From the NCBI GenBank assembly GCA_031430575.1, contig JANPBT010000037.1, positions 156,921 through 220,920 on the forward strand: 64,000 nucleotides of DNA, written 5' to 3'. Origin of the DNA: JANMDS01 sp031430575 (GTDB lineage: Bacteria > Pseudomonadota > Gammaproteobacteria > Burkholderiales > Casimicrobiaceae). Shown here in pieces: positions 17,272 through 27,205 of the stretch. Both the position numbers and the translations under genes were made by a program. Under the pieces are notes generated by a model. That model did not search any database. It was given only the letters and a program-made list of their open reading frames with translations, and was not told the origin of the DNA. Numbering within the stretch: position 1 is the first letter of the stretch; every line of letters starts with the position of its first letter.

Positions 17272-17841
17272 ATGACACGCGCAATATCTGAACCACCGGA
17301 CTGCAATAACCTCCAATTGCTCGGTACAAATACGCAAAACATAATCCTCATTGGACTCATGGGATGCGGAAAATCAACGGTTGGTAAGGTTCTTGCCAAG
17401 AAGATTGATCGCCCTTTTTTTGATTCTGATATCGAAATTGTCCGTGTAACGGGCGTTGAAATTAGTACGATATTCGAAATTGAAGGCGAGAATGCGTTTC
17501 GAGACCGGGAGTCGAGCGTCTTGCAAGAACTCCTTCATAGTGAGTCGATCTTGCTCGCTACGGGCGGGGGCGCGGTTATTAGACCCGCCAATCGGAACCT
17601 CATGCGGCAACGCGGCGTTGTGATTTACATGCACGCTTCGCCGACGACGGTCTACCAGCGCATACGAACCCATCGCGGTCGTCCGATACTTGCTTCTGGT
17701 AATCCCCTTCAGCGGCTAGAAAGCCTATACGTCGAGCGCGACGCGTGGTACCGCGAGACCGCTCACGCCATTGTCCACATCACAAACGAGACTCCGACCG
17801 TCGTTGCGTCTAAGATCGAGGATCTCGTCAAGGATTTTTAG
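17272..17841 (+). CDS. aroK: Shikimate kinase
   Basis: A 189-residue P-loop kinase phosphorylating shikimate at O3. Walker A is GLMGCGKSTVGK; the shikimate-binding FFDSDIEI and FRDRESSVL, GGGAV, and the lid Arg in RGRPIL are present. About 25 extra N-terminal residues precede the usual start (NIILIGLMGCGKS). It is 9 bp before aroB. The pilQ-aroK-aroB order is widespread in proteobacteria. A possible promoter with a GATAAAAT -10-like stretch lies just before it. Confidence 0.95.
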   Translation: MTRAISEPPDCNNLQLLGTNTQNIILIGLMGCGKSTVGKVLAKKIDRPFFDSDIEIVRVTGVEISTIFEIEGENAFRDRESSVLQELLHSESILLATGGGAVIRPANRNLMRQRGVVIYMHASPTTVYQRIRTHRGRPILASGNPLQRLESLYVERDAWYRETAHAIVHITNETPTVVASKIEDLVKDF

Positions 17842-17850
17842 GAACCCAAC

Positions 17851-18936
17851 ATGACCGAAATTAGTAGAGTTCAAGTAGCGCTCGGAGCGCGTAGCTACAC
17901 CATCCATATTGGTGAGGGCTTGTTGGCTGCCGCAGGAGCGACGATCTCGACAGTGCTGCCCCGCTGTAGACGCATCGTATTACTGACTAATCCGACCGTC
18001 GATGCGCTCTATGGTGGGAGAGTTAGCGCATCGCTCCAAGCGGCAGGTATGATTGTTGACGTGATTATGATCCCCGACGGTGAGCGCTTCAAGACCTGGG
18101 AAACTCTTGATCAGATTTTGACGCAAATGCTGACACTAGGAATTGATCGATCGAGCGCACTTGTCGCACTCGGTGGCGGAGTTATCGGAGATATCGGCGG
18201 CTTTGCCGCAGCGATTTATCAACGCGGCATTGCGTTCGTGCAAATCCCAACGACGCTACTTGCGCAAGTTGACTCCTCCGTCGGGGGTAAAGTGGCAGTC
18301 AATCATCCGCTCGGCAAAAACATGCTCGGTGCGTTCTACCAGCCAAAAGTAGTTTTGATTGATCTAGCTGTTTTGCGATCACTACCCGCGCGCGAGATTA
18401 CTGCTGGGCTCGCGGAGGTGATTAAATATGGTTTCATTGGTGAGTCCGATTTCGTAACCTGGCTCGAAGAAAATACAGACAAACTTCATGCGCTAGATCC
18501 TGCGGCGATTGCACTCGCAGTGCGAAAGAGTTGCGAAGCAAAAGCAGAAATTGTTGCGGCAGATGAGACCGAAACCGGCGCGCGCGCCCTGCTCAATTTT
18601 GGGCATACCTTCGCGCATGCAATTGAGTCTGGTCTTGGTTTCGGCGTTTGGCTGCATGGAGAAGCGGTTGGCGCTGGAATGGTTGCCGCTGCGGAGCTAT
18701 CGCATCGGCTAGGGCGAATTTCTCAAGTTGATGCAACGCGTGTTCGTGCGCTGGTGTCGCGAATCGGTTGCCCAGTAGACTTGCCGCCATTGAGGGCAGT
18801 CCGCTACTGGGAATTGATGCAAATGGACAAAAAAACAGAGAATGAGAAGGTCACATTTATCTTATTGAATAAGATAGGCTCTGCCGAAGTCGTGCGCGCC
18901 GTAGCTTTTGCAGACGTAGCGCCGTTGCTGAAGTAA
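17851..18936 (+). CDS. aroB: 3-dehydroquinate synthase
   Basis: A 361-residue NAD- and zinc-dependent enzyme that cyclises DAHP to 3-dehydroquinate. Signatures: PDGERFKTWETLDQI, ALGGGVIGDIGGFAA, QIPTTLLAQVDSSVGGKVAVNHP, LAEVIKYGFI, and the metal-binding LNFGHTFAHAIE and WLHGEAVGAGM. No internal repeat copy. A repeat hairpin follows directly after its stop. Confidence 0.97.
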   Translation: MTEISRVQVALGARSYTIHIGEGLLAAAGATISTVLPRCRRIVLLTNPTVDALYGGRVSASLQAAGMIVDVIMIPDGERFKTWETLDQILTQMLTLGIDRSSALVALGGGVIGDIGGFAAAIYQRGIAFVQIPTTLLAQVDSSVGGKVAVNHPLGKNMLGAFYQPKVVLIDLAVLRSLPAREITAGLAEVIKYGFIGESDFVTWLEENTDKLHALDPAAIALAVRKSCEAKAEIVAADETETGARALLNFGHTFAHAIESGLGFGVWLHGEAVGAGMVAAAELSHRLGRISQVDATRVRALVSRIGCPVDLPPLRAVRYWELMQMDKKTENEKVTFILLNKIGSAEVVRAVAFADVAPLLK

Positions 18937-18972
18937 AAACTGCGCCGCAGGTTAATACCTGCGGCGCAGTTT
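18937..18972. terminator. Inverted repeat pair between convergent aroB and lipoprotein gene
   Basis: Two repeat cores face each other (18940-18950 and 18959-18969) with an 8-bp gap, AAA before and TTT after: AAACTGCGCCGCAG, then CTGCGGCGCAGTTT. This makes a strong symmetrical hairpin with short A/T tracts, placed between genes that converge, so it suits a bidirectional intrinsic terminator. Confidence 0.8.
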
Positions 18973-18991
18973 TAGGTGAAAAACGATACTT

Positions 18992-20449
18992 TTACGTGCA
19001 GTTTATTGTCGTAACCGCTTGGCTTCCCGCTGAGTCAACGACAGTAACGGTTGTCACTGTGCCCACTGGATACACATTCGTGCCCGTAGACCACTGAACC
19101 ACGAAGGAAGTAGAAACCGAGTAGGCGCCGGAAGCGATTAAGCTCCCACCGGATATGACCGACGAAGCTCCACCTACGACAGTGGCGCGATATGGACTCA
19201 CCCCACCATTGATTAACACCGTTTGCGTGCCGGTTAAGCCAGCTGCGCAAGATCGCGTCGTACCGCTTGTCGAGGCAATGATTGGAACGGTCGGCGGCGT
19301 AACCACTAGCTTACCGACTGGAACCGGCGCTGATGTTGGAATTGGGTCTTTACCTTCCGAGTTTTCAAGCCCGACGCCAACGGTGCGACCTGTGGCATCC
19401 GTAATGAATATCACGGCATTGCTGTTGATGATACAACCGCCGTTGGTGCGACCCGTAAAGTAACCTCCGTTGGATAAGACAGTAGTAGTTCCGCCAGCAA
19501 CGTTACTGCCAAAAAGATTGCCGACTAGGATCGTATCGGGTACCGACGAAACGACGCGGTAAGGGGGCGTACCGCCAAAAATGTAATATCCAACCTCCGC
19601 ACCCGAGCTACAAATTCCTTTGAAAGCGCCGGTAATCGTCCATGAAGAAGGGGACACTGTAAGCACTTCCTTGCCGTCGGTAACTTGAACGACAGGAAAG
19701 CTATTATCAAGCCGCGAGCCTGTGACTAAATCGGTTGCGCGGATGAGCCCAAACGACGTAATCGCGTTGACATCTGCCTTAATTCGTACGATCGCCAAGC
19801 CTTGGGCGTCGGTCGTTACCGTAATCGCTTTGGTAAGCTGCGTTGCTGCATCATCCAAAACAAAGTTGTATTGCCCTTGAAGCGCCTCAAATCTGACTTG
19901 TCGTCCTGCCAACGGCGCTCCGGTAGGGCTACGCAAGGTCACTGAGGCCGTCGCCGTTTGTCCGGCGCAGACGCTTCCGTTTGTGCAATTTGCGCCAACG
20001 ATCTTGAAGTCTTTTTCTTTGTCGAGAAACGGGGTCGGCACGATATCCGCCGCGGCGGTCGCACTGTTACCGGCAGAATCTGTAACGCTTATGGTGACCG
20101 CTGCGTTGTTTGTGCCGCCGCTGGAGCCGCCTGCAGCGGATAGCGTAATCGTGCTTCCGATGACGTCTTGCAGTAAAGGCAGCAGCGTAGGATTTGAACT
20201 GAACGCGCGATAAGGCGGCACACCGCCAGTGACCAAAAGCGAAGTAGGTTGATTGACATAAAGCGTCACCACGCCAGGGTTAACGGTTAATGGAAGTGGC
20301 GCAGCAGGCCCAGGCGCAGGATTAAGCGGGGCGCCTTCTGTGGTGCCGCCGCCGCCGCAGCCTGGAAGTTGCAAGACGATTCCTGAGAGCGCGACAGCGA
20401 TTAAGCCTTGCGAGGTAAGCTTGAATACTAAAGAAGATGCAGTTTTCAT
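18992..20449 (-). CDS. Putative surface lipoprotein with Ig-like repeat domains
   Basis: A 485-residue exported protein: signal peptide then a lipobox-like LPGC followed by GGGG, so probably acylated and at the outer membrane. The rest is low in charge and rich in Gly, Ser, Thr, Val and Pro, with recurring stretches such as GGVPPYRA, GGTPPYRV and GGVSPYRA followed by S-rich strands, and a Big-1-like segment (ASVTLRSPTGAPLAGRQVRFEA). These repeats look like tandem beta-sandwich domains used in adhesion or cell-surface binding. No enzymatic motif. It has no repeat copy inside. Function unknown. Confidence 0.75.
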   Translation of the reverse strand: MKTASSLVFKLTSQGLIAVALSGIVLQLPGCGGGGTTEGAPLNPAPGPAAPLPLTVNPGVVTLYVNQPTSLLVTGGVPPYRAFSSNPTLLPLLQDVIGSTITLSAAGGSSGGTNNAAVTISVTDSAGNSATAAADIVPTPFLDKEKDFKIVGANCTNGSVCAGQTATASVTLRSPTGAPLAGRQVRFEALQGQYNFVLDDAATQLTKAITVTTDAQGLAIVRIKADVNAITSFGLIRATDLVTGSRLDNSFPVVQVTDGKEVLTVSPSSWTITGAFKGICSSGAEVGYYIFGGTPPYRVVSSVPDTILVGNLFGSNVAGGTTTVLSNGGYFTGRTNGGCIINSNAVIFITDATGRTVGVGLENSEGKDPIPTSAPVPVGKLVVTPPTVPIIASTSGTTRSCAAGLTGTQTVLINGGVSPYRATVVGGASSVISGGSLIASGAYSVSTSFVVQWSTGTNVYPVGTVTTVTVVDSAGSQAVTTINCT

Positions 20450-20737
20450 CTGATGTGCGGATCAGGGCATTACCCTGTCATGACCGAATTATTTCAATTA
20501 CACCGCACAGTTAGCTCGGAATCAAGATGTCATATGTTGAATTTATGACATCGTTGCGCAGACGGTAAAAAACGACCTTATTTCAGTTCAGCCTAGCGGG
20601 ATTTCTTAAAAAAACAGACGCCGTGCCACCAAAACTAGAAAGAAAATGCTTTACAATTGAAAGGTTTCGCTGTGCGCTTTGTATGTTTAGGCGTTATGGC
20701 TTTATGCTTTTTTCGCATACATGTAAGGATTTTGCCC

Positions 20738-23700
20738 GTGAATACTGAACGTCCATTGCCGTCGGCTGCCCAAGCTGGCACTCCATATGCAAACTTCGCG
20801 CCGCCGAAGGCGCAAGGGCTTTACCACCCCTCAAACGAAAAAGACGCGTGTGGTCTCGGATTTATTGCCAACATTAAGGGCAAGAAGTCACACGAGATTG
20901 TGCAAAAAGGGCTTGAGATTTTGAAAAATCTTACCCATCGGGGTGCCGTCGGTGCGGATAAATTGCAAGGCGATGGTGCGGGCATCCTAATTCAAATGCC
21001 CGACGCTTTCTTACGAAAAGAATGTGGCAAATTGAGCATCACGCTGCCAAAGCAAGGCGAATACGGCGTGGGTATGGTTTTCCTGCCGAAAGAGCCCGCA
21101 TCGAAAATGGCTTGTGAGCAAGAAATTGAGCGGGCGGTGCATGCCGAGGGGCAACGTTTACTCGGTTGGCGCGATGTTCCGGTGAGCAATGCGACGTTGG
21201 GCGAAGGCGTGAAGGCGCTCGAGCCGATCATCCGCATGGTCTTCATCGGGCGCGGCTCCCCAGACATGGATGCCGACGCGCTTGAGCGTAAGCTTTTTAT
21301 TATCCGCAAATCGTCCGGGCATGCGATTCAGGCTCTTTGTTTGCGCCACGGCAAAGAGTTTTATGTGCCATCGATGTCAACGCGCACCTTAGTCTACAAA
21401 GGCATGCTGCTCGCCGATCAAGTCGGTGAATACTATCTTGATCTGCAAAACCCGACGCTTACGTCTGCGCTGGCAATGGTGCACCAACGTTTCTCCACAA
21501 ATACCTTTCCAACGTGGGATTTGGCTCATCCGTTTCGGATGGTTTGTCACAACGGAGAAATAAATACGCTTCGCGGCAACGTGAACTGGATTCGTGCTCG
21601 TCAGCAAGCGATTTCCTCATCGGTTCTAGGAGAAGACCTTAATAAAATCTGGCCGTTGATTTACGACGGTCAATCAGATTCCGCGTCATTCGACAACTGC
21701 TTAGAGCTGCTCACGATGGGCGGCTACTCGCTATCGCATGCGATGATGCTGATGATTCCAGAGGCGTGGGCGAGCAACCCGCTGATGGCCGAAGATCAGC
21801 GCGCGTTTTATGAATACCATGCCGCGCTAATGGAGCCCTGGGACGGCCCCGCTGCGATGGCGTTTACCGATGGCACGCAAATCGGCGCAACGCTTGACCG
21901 CAATGGCTTGCGCCCTGCTCGATATATCGTCACCGATGATGACCATATCGTGATGGCCTCAGAAGTCGGTGTGCTCAATATTCCCGAATCAAAAATTGTT
22001 AAAAAATGGCGCTTGCAGCCTGGCAAGATGTTGCTTGTTGATTTGGTACAGGGGCGCATCATTGACGATGCTGAAATTAAGCGAAATCTTTCCGCAGCTA
22101 AGCCCTACAAAGATTGGATCGCAAAAACTAAGATTTCGCTCGAAGATTTGCCAGAACCTGCGCCGCAGGTATCGGCAAGTGTTTCGTTGCTTGATCGGCA
22201 GCAAGCGTTTGGCTATACCCAAGAAGATACGAAATTCATCCTCGCGCCAATGGGCATCAATAGCGAAGAGCCAACAGGATCGATGGGCAATGATGCCGCG
22301 CTGCCAGTGCTATCCAATAAGCCAAAAGTTTTTTATCACTATTTCAAGCAACTTTTTGCACAAGTTACCAACCCGCCGATCGATCCGATTCGCGAAGAGT
22401 TAGTGATGTCACTGACGACGTTTATCGGCCCGAAGCCTAATTTGCTCGGCTGGGATGAGCAAAATCCGCCGATGCGCCTTGAGGCAGATCAACCGATACT
22501 GTCCGCTTCAAATATGGAGAAAATTCGCCATATTGAGCTTTTCTCAGGCGCAGAATTTAAATCAAAAGAGCTCGATATTTCTTACCCCGTGCAATGGGGC
22601 ACAGAAGGTATCGAGGCCGCGCTGGCATCGCTCGCCGCATCAGCGGTCGATGCAATTAAGCAAGGCATTACGATTTTGATCTTGACTGATCGTCATGTCG
22701 ACAAAGCGCGCGTGCCGATTCCTGCGCTCTTAGCAACCGCTGCCGTGCATCAGCATCTCGTGCGCGCGGGTTTGCGCACCAGTGCGGGCCTCGTTGTTGA
22801 GACCGGCTCTGCACGCGAAGTGCATCATTTCGCATTGCTGGGCGGCTATGGCGCGGAGGCAATTCATCCCTACCTCGCGCTTGAGACGCTTACCCAACTT
22901 TCCACAATCGTGCCGGAAATTAAGGCCGAGGAAAGTGAATACCGTTATATCAAAGCGATTTGCAAAGGCTTAAACAAAGTCATGTCCAAAATGGGCATTT
23001 CAACGTTTCAATCTTACTGCGGTGCGCAAATTTTTGAAGCGGTCGGCCTCAACACACCGTTTATAGAAAAATATTTCACCGGCACGCCCACGGGCGTTGA
23101 GGGCATCGGCGTCTTTGAAATCGCAGAAGAATCTGTGCGCTTGCATAGGCTTGCTTTTGGCAATGACCCCACATTAGCTGATGCGCTGGATGTCGGGGGT
23201 GAATACGCTTATCGCATTCGCGGCGAAGAGCATATGTGGACCCCCGATTCCATCGCGAAATTGCAACATGCCACGCGCGCCGGTTTGGAAAAGGGTGCTG
23301 GCACGTTTAAAGAATACGCGCAACTTATCAACGATCAATCGCGGGCACTTAAAACCTTCCGTGGATTGTTTGATTTCAAATATGGTCAATGCACGCCAGT
23401 GCCGATCGAAGAGGTCGAACCTGCGGCGCAGATTGTGAAGCGTTTCGTCACTGGCGCAATGTCGCTCGGTTCAATTTCAACTGAAGCCCACGCAACGCTT
23501 GCTGTCGCGATGAACCGCATCGGCGGTAAATCGAACACAGGTGAAGGAGGGGAAGATTTTCGGCGCTACCGCACCGAAATGCGCAATGGTGGCGACGCAG
23601 GAATCAACGATGGCGACACAATCGCGTCGGTCGTTGGCAAAGAGCGCATCGTTGCCGATATCCCGTTGCGTAAAGGCGATTCACTGCGCTCAAAAATCAA

Positions 23701-25528
23701 GCAAGTTGCGTCTGGGCGATTTGGGGTCACAGCAGAATATTTAGCGTCTGCCGATCAAATCCAAATCAAAATGGCGCAAGGCGCCAAGCCGGGCGAAGGC
23801 GGGCAATTGCCAGGCGGAAAAGTCTCTGACTACATCGGTCAATTGCGTTACTCGGTGCCGGGCGTTGGCTTGATTTCACCGCCGCCACACCATGATATCT
23901 ACTCGATTGAAGATTTGGCGCAGCTCATTCACGATCTTAAAAACGCCAATCAGAAAGCCTCGATCAGCGTGAAGCTGGTCAGTGAAGTCGGTGTCGGCAC
24001 CGTCGCGGCGGGCGTGGCGAAAGCCAAGGCCGATCACGTCACGATTTCCGGTCATGACGGCGGCACCGGCGCATCACCGGTCTCATCGATCAAGCATGCA
24101 GGCACCCCGTGGGAATTGGGCTTAGCCGAAACGCAGCAAACGTTGGTGCTCAATAAACTGCGTGGCCGTATCACCGTGCAAGTCGATGGTCAAATGAAAA
24201 CAGGCCGCGACGTTATCATCGGCGCGATGCTCGGCGCTGATGAATTTGGCTTTGCCACTGCGCCACTGGTGGTTGAAGGCTGCATCATGATGCGCAAGTG
24301 TCATTTAAATACCTGCCCGGTTGGCGTGGCGACGCAAGACCCGGTCTTGCGCGCGAAATTCCAGGGCAAGCCCGAGCATGTGGTGAACTACTTTTTCTTC
24401 GTCGCTGAGGAAGCGCGAGAGTTGATGGCCAAACTTGGCGTGCGCACGATCAACGAATTAATCGGCCGCAGCGATCTGCTCGAAATGAAAGCGGGCATTA
24501 CACACTGGAAAGCCAAAGGCTTAGATTTTTCGCGCGTTTTCTATCAACCCGATATGCCCAAAGAAGTCGCGCGTCGGCATGTTGAAAAGCAAGACCACGG
24601 GCTTGAATTTGCGTTGGATAATACGCTCATCGCCTCCGCGAAAGATGCGATTGCAAGCGGCACGAAAACGATTATCGAAAGCAAAATCTCAAACAGCAAT
24701 CGCTCGGTCGGTGCGATGCTGGCCAATCAAATTGCCGCGAAATATGGGCACGAAGGCTTGCCAGACGATACGCTGCGCGTGCGATTCAATGGCATTGCGG
24801 GGCAGTCTTTTGGCGCATTTTTAGCGCGCGGTATTACCTTTGAGCTGCAAGGCGCAACCAACGATTACACGGGCAAGGGCTTGTCGGGCGGGCACATCAT
24901 CGTCTACCCTGATCCTGCGTGCCCCGCGAAAGCAGAAGAAAATATCTTGATCGGCAATACTGTGCTCTATGGCGCTATTGAGGGCGAAGCCTTCTTCCGC
25001 GGCGTGGCGGGCGAGCGCTTCGCGGTGCGCAATTCTGGCGCGACGACGGTCGTGGAAGGCACTGGCGATCATGGTTGCGAATACATGACCGGCGGTACGG
25101 TCGTCGTGCTCGGCAAAACCGGGCGCAATTTTGCAGCGGGTATGTCTGGCGGCCATGCTTACGTTTACGATGCCGACGGCACCTTTAAGCACCATGCAAA
25201 TATGAGTATGATCGCGCTAGAGTCGGTGCAAACCGAGACCGAGCAGGGCGGCGCAGATCATGAGCTGATCGCCCAAGGCAAAGGCCGCAAGCGCCATAGC
25301 GGCATGAGCGATGAAGCATTGTTGAAGTCTTTGGTCGATAAGCATTTGCGCGTTACTGGCTCAACAGTCGCGCTGCGAATCATCGACAACTGGGAGACCG
25401 AGCGCAAGAAATTTGTAAAAATCTTCCCGCATGAATACAAGCGTGCGCTCACGGAGCAATACGCAAGCGAAACGCAATTGGCAAATAAGACTAAATCTGC
25501 GCCGCAGGTATCGGCAGAGGTGAAATAA
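20738..25528 (+). CDS. gltB: Glutamate synthase large subunit (NADPH)
   Basis: About 1596 residues; makes glutamate from glutamine and 2-oxoglutarate with GltD. The frame is open from 20657, but GTG at 20738 follows an AAGGA at 20724-20728 with 9 nt spacing and gives a normal propeptide. The N-terminal nucleophile is Cys38 in EKDACGLGF, exposed by cleavage. The central domain and FMN-binding barrel (GGKSNTGEGGEDFRRY, GHDGGTGASP) and the 3Fe-4S cysteines in MMRKCHLNTCPVGVATQD follow, then the GXGXG beta-helix domain (GEGGQ upstream; GNTVLYGAIEG). Three exact repeat copies lie in it: 22158-22168 (PAPQVSAS), 23421-23431 (EPAAQIVK) and 25497-25507 (SAPQVSAE, at the C-terminus). Confidence 0.96.
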   Translation: MNTERPLPSAAQAGTPYANFAPPKAQGLYHPSNEKDACGLGFIANIKGKKSHEIVQKGLEILKNLTHRGAVGADKLQGDGAGILIQMPDAFLRKECGKLSITLPKQGEYGVGMVFLPKEPASKMACEQEIERAVHAEGQRLLGWRDVPVSNATLGEGVKALEPIIRMVFIGRGSPDMDADALERKLFIIRKSSGHAIQALCLRHGKEFYVPSMSTRTLVYKGMLLADQVGEYYLDLQNPTLTSALAMVHQRFSTNTFPTWDLAHPFRMVCHNGEINTLRGNVNWIRARQQAISSSVLGEDLNKIWPLIYDGQSDSASFDNCLELLTMGGYSLSHAMMLMIPEAWASNPLMAEDQRAFYEYHAALMEPWDGPAAMAFTDGTQIGATLDRNGLRPARYIVTDDDHIVMASEVGVLNIPESKIVKKWRLQPGKMLLVDLVQGRIIDDAEIKRNLSAAKPYKDWIAKTKISLEDLPEPAPQVSASVSLLDRQQAFGYTQEDTKFILAPMGINSEEPTGSMGNDAALPVLSNKPKVFYHYFKQLFAQVTNPPIDPIREELVMSLTTFIGPKPNLLGWDEQNPPMRLEADQPILSASNMEKIRHIELFSGAEFKSKELDISYPVQWGTEGIEAALASLAASAVDAIKQGITILILTDRHVDKARVPIPALLATAAVHQHLVRAGLRTSAGLVVETGSAREVHHFALLGGYGAEAIHPYLALETLTQLSTIVPEIKAEESEYRYIKAICKGLNKVMSKMGISTFQSYCGAQIFEAVGLNTPFIEKYFTGTPTGVEGIGVFEIAEESVRLHRLAFGNDPTLADALDVGGEYAYRIRGEEHMWTPDSIAKLQHATRAGLEKGAGTFKEYAQLINDQSRALKTFRGLFDFKYGQCTPVPIEEVEPAAQIVKRFVTGAMSLGSISTEAHATLAVAMNRIGGKSNTGEGGEDFRRYRTEMRNGGDAGINDGDTIASVVGKERIVADIPLRKGDSLRSKIKQVASGRFGVTAEYLASADQIQIKMAQGAKPGEGGQLPGGKVSDYIGQLRYSVPGVGLISPPPHHDIYSIEDLAQLIHDLKNANQKASISVKLVSEVGVGTVAAGVAKAKADHVTISGHDGGTGASPVSSIKHAGTPWELGLAETQQTLVLNKLRGRITVQVDGQMKTGRDVIIGAMLGADEFGFATAPLVVEGCIMMRKCHLNTCPVGVATQDPVLRAKFQGKPEHVVNYFFFVAEEARELMAKLGVRTINELIGRSDLLEMKAGITHWKAKGLDFSRVFYQPDMPKEVARRHVEKQDHGLEFALDNTLIASAKDAIASGTKTIIESKISNSNRSVGAMLANQIAAKYGHEGLPDDTLRVRFNGIAGQSFGAFLARGITFELQGATNDYTGKGLSGGHIIVYPDPACPAKAEENILIGNTVLYGAIEGEAFFRGVAGERFAVRNSGATTVVEGTGDHGCEYMTGGTVVVLGKTGRNFAAGMSGGHAYVYDADGTFKHHANMSMIALESVQTETEQGGADHELIAQGKGRKRHSGMSDEALLKSLVDKHLRVTGSTVALRIIDNWETERKKFVKIFPHEYKRALTEQYASETQLANKTKSAPQVSAEVK

Positions 25529-25530
25529 GC

Positions 25531-26988
25531 ATGGGCAAGGTAACTGGATTTTTAGAAATTGACCGCATCGAAGAGCAGTATCTGCCACCGGTCGAGCGAA
25601 AAAAGAATTACCGCGAATTTGTCTTGCGTTTGCAAGATGACGAAGCCAAAAAGCAGGGCGCGCGCTGCATGGATTGCGGCATTCCGTTCTGCCATAACGG
25701 CTGCCCGGTCAATAACATCATCCCTGATTGGAATGATCTCGTCTACAAAGGTGCATGGAAGCAAGCGCTCGATGTGCTCCACAGCACCAACAATTTCCCC
25801 GAGTTCACGGGTCGCATTTGTCCCGCGCCGTGTGAATCTGCGTGCACGTTGAATATTGATAACGCGCCGGTTGGCATTAAATCGATCGAACATTTCATTA
25901 TTGATAAAGGCTGGGAAAATAACTGGGTGGTACCCGTACCTGCGGCGCAGAAAACAGGCAAAAAAATTGCGGTCATCGGATCGGGTCCGGCAGGTTTAGC
26001 CGCGGCTCAGCAGCTCGCGCGCGCTGGCCACAGCGTGACGGTGATGGAGAAAAATGATCGCGTGGGCGGGCTGTTGCGCTACGGAATTCCTGATTTCAAA
26101 ATGGAAAAAACGCTGATTGATCGTCGCGTTGAGCAGATGGAAGCGGAAGGCGTGACCTTTCTTACCAAAACGCTCGTAGGCAAGATGCCTGAGAGCTCAA
26201 CAGTGCAGAACGACGCTGCTAAAACGATTGAACCGCAAGCGTTGCTTAAAGATTACGACGCGGTAATTCTTGCCGGTGGCTCTGAGCAGCCGCGCGATTT
26301 GCCAGTGCCCGGGCGCGATCTTTCGGGCATTCACTACGCGATGGAATTTTTGCCTTCGCAAAATAAAGTGAATGCGGGCGATACGCTTTCTGATCAGATC
26401 AAAGCGACCAATAAAAACGTTGTCGTCATCGGTGGCGGCGATACAGGCTCTGATTGCGTGGGCACTTCTAACCGCCACGGTGCGGCTGGCGTGACCCAAT
26501 TTGAATTGCTCGCGCAACCGCCCGAGGAAGAATACAAACCGCTCGTATGGCCGTATTGGCCGATAAAACTGCGGACGTCTTCCAGCCATGAAGAAGGCTG
26601 CGATCGCGATTGGAGCGTGACGACCAAGCGCTTTGAGGGCGAAGATGGCAAAGTCACCAAACTGATCGGGGCTCGCGTGCACTGGGAAAACGGCAAGATG
26701 GCCGAAATTCCTAACTCTGAGTTTGAAATCAAAGCTGATTTGGTCTTGCTCGCAATGGGCTTTACCAATCCGTTGCAATCTGTCCTCGATAGCTTCGGCG
26801 TCGAGCGCGACGTGCGCAACAACGCTAAAGCCTCGACGGATGATTACACGACCAACGTGCCTAAAGTTTTCGCCGCGGGTGATATGCGTCGTGGGCAATC
26901 GTTAGTGGTGTGGGCCATTCGCGAAGGGCGGCAAGCGGCGCGCGCAGTCGATGAATTTTTGATGGGAAGTTCTACGCTACCACGATAG
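25531..26988 (+). CDS. gltD: Glutamate synthase small subunit
   Basis: A 485-residue NADPH-oxidising flavoprotein that feeds electrons to GltB. The N-terminal ferredoxin-like part holds the Fe-S cysteines (ARCMDCGIPFCHNGCPV and RICPAPCESACTLN). The FAD fold starts at IAVIGSGPAGLAAAQQLA and the NADPH fold at VVVIGGGDTGSDC. A repeat copy (core 25940-25950) encodes VPAAQK exactly in the linker between the two parts. It starts 2 bp after gltB. Confidence 0.96.
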   Translation: MGKVTGFLEIDRIEEQYLPPVERKKNYREFVLRLQDDEAKKQGARCMDCGIPFCHNGCPVNNIIPDWNDLVYKGAWKQALDVLHSTNNFPEFTGRICPAPCESACTLNIDNAPVGIKSIEHFIIDKGWENNWVVPVPAAQKTGKKIAVIGSGPAGLAAAQQLARAGHSVTVMEKNDRVGGLLRYGIPDFKMEKTLIDRRVEQMEAEGVTFLTKTLVGKMPESSTVQNDAAKTIEPQALLKDYDAVILAGGSEQPRDLPVPGRDLSGIHYAMEFLPSQNKVNAGDTLSDQIKATNKNVVVIGGGDTGSDCVGTSNRHGAAGVTQFELLAQPPEEEYKPLVWPYWPIKLRTSSSHEEGCDRDWSVTTKRFEGEDGKVTKLIGARVHWENGKMAEIPNSEFEIKADLVLLAMGFTNPLQSVLDSFGVERDVRNNAKASTDDYTTNVPKVFAAGDMRRGQSLVVWAIREGRQAARAVDEFLMGSSTLPR

Positions 26989-27004
26989 ATTTGCGTCAAT
27001 AGAG

Positions 27005-27061
27005 AAATACCTGCGGCGCAGATTGAGCGAAAATTTAGGCCAATCTGCGCCGCAGGTATTT
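27005..27061. terminator. Inverted repeat pair between convergent gltD and GlcG-like gene
   Basis: Two complete repeat copies form perfect 21-bp arms (27005-27025 and 27041-27061) around a 15-nt loop. It starts 16 bp after the gltD stop and ends in TTTT on the plus strand. This is the longest arm of the set and a good bidirectional terminator. Confidence 0.85.
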
Positions 27062-27205
27062 TAGAAGTGTTAGTCATGTTCCACCGATGCATGGTCTCGT
27101 TACACCCTGCAGCCATGGGTGTTGCAGACCTAAATTTCTGCGATCCCAGCGAATCAATAAAACTAAGGATGCCTGCGCTCCGCACAATCTGCTGCGGATA
27201 GTTCG

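Noticed and set aside
20657..20737. 27-residue extension of GltB
   Set aside because: Hydrophobic and Cys-rich, not GltB-like; GTG at 20738 has the better ribosome site.
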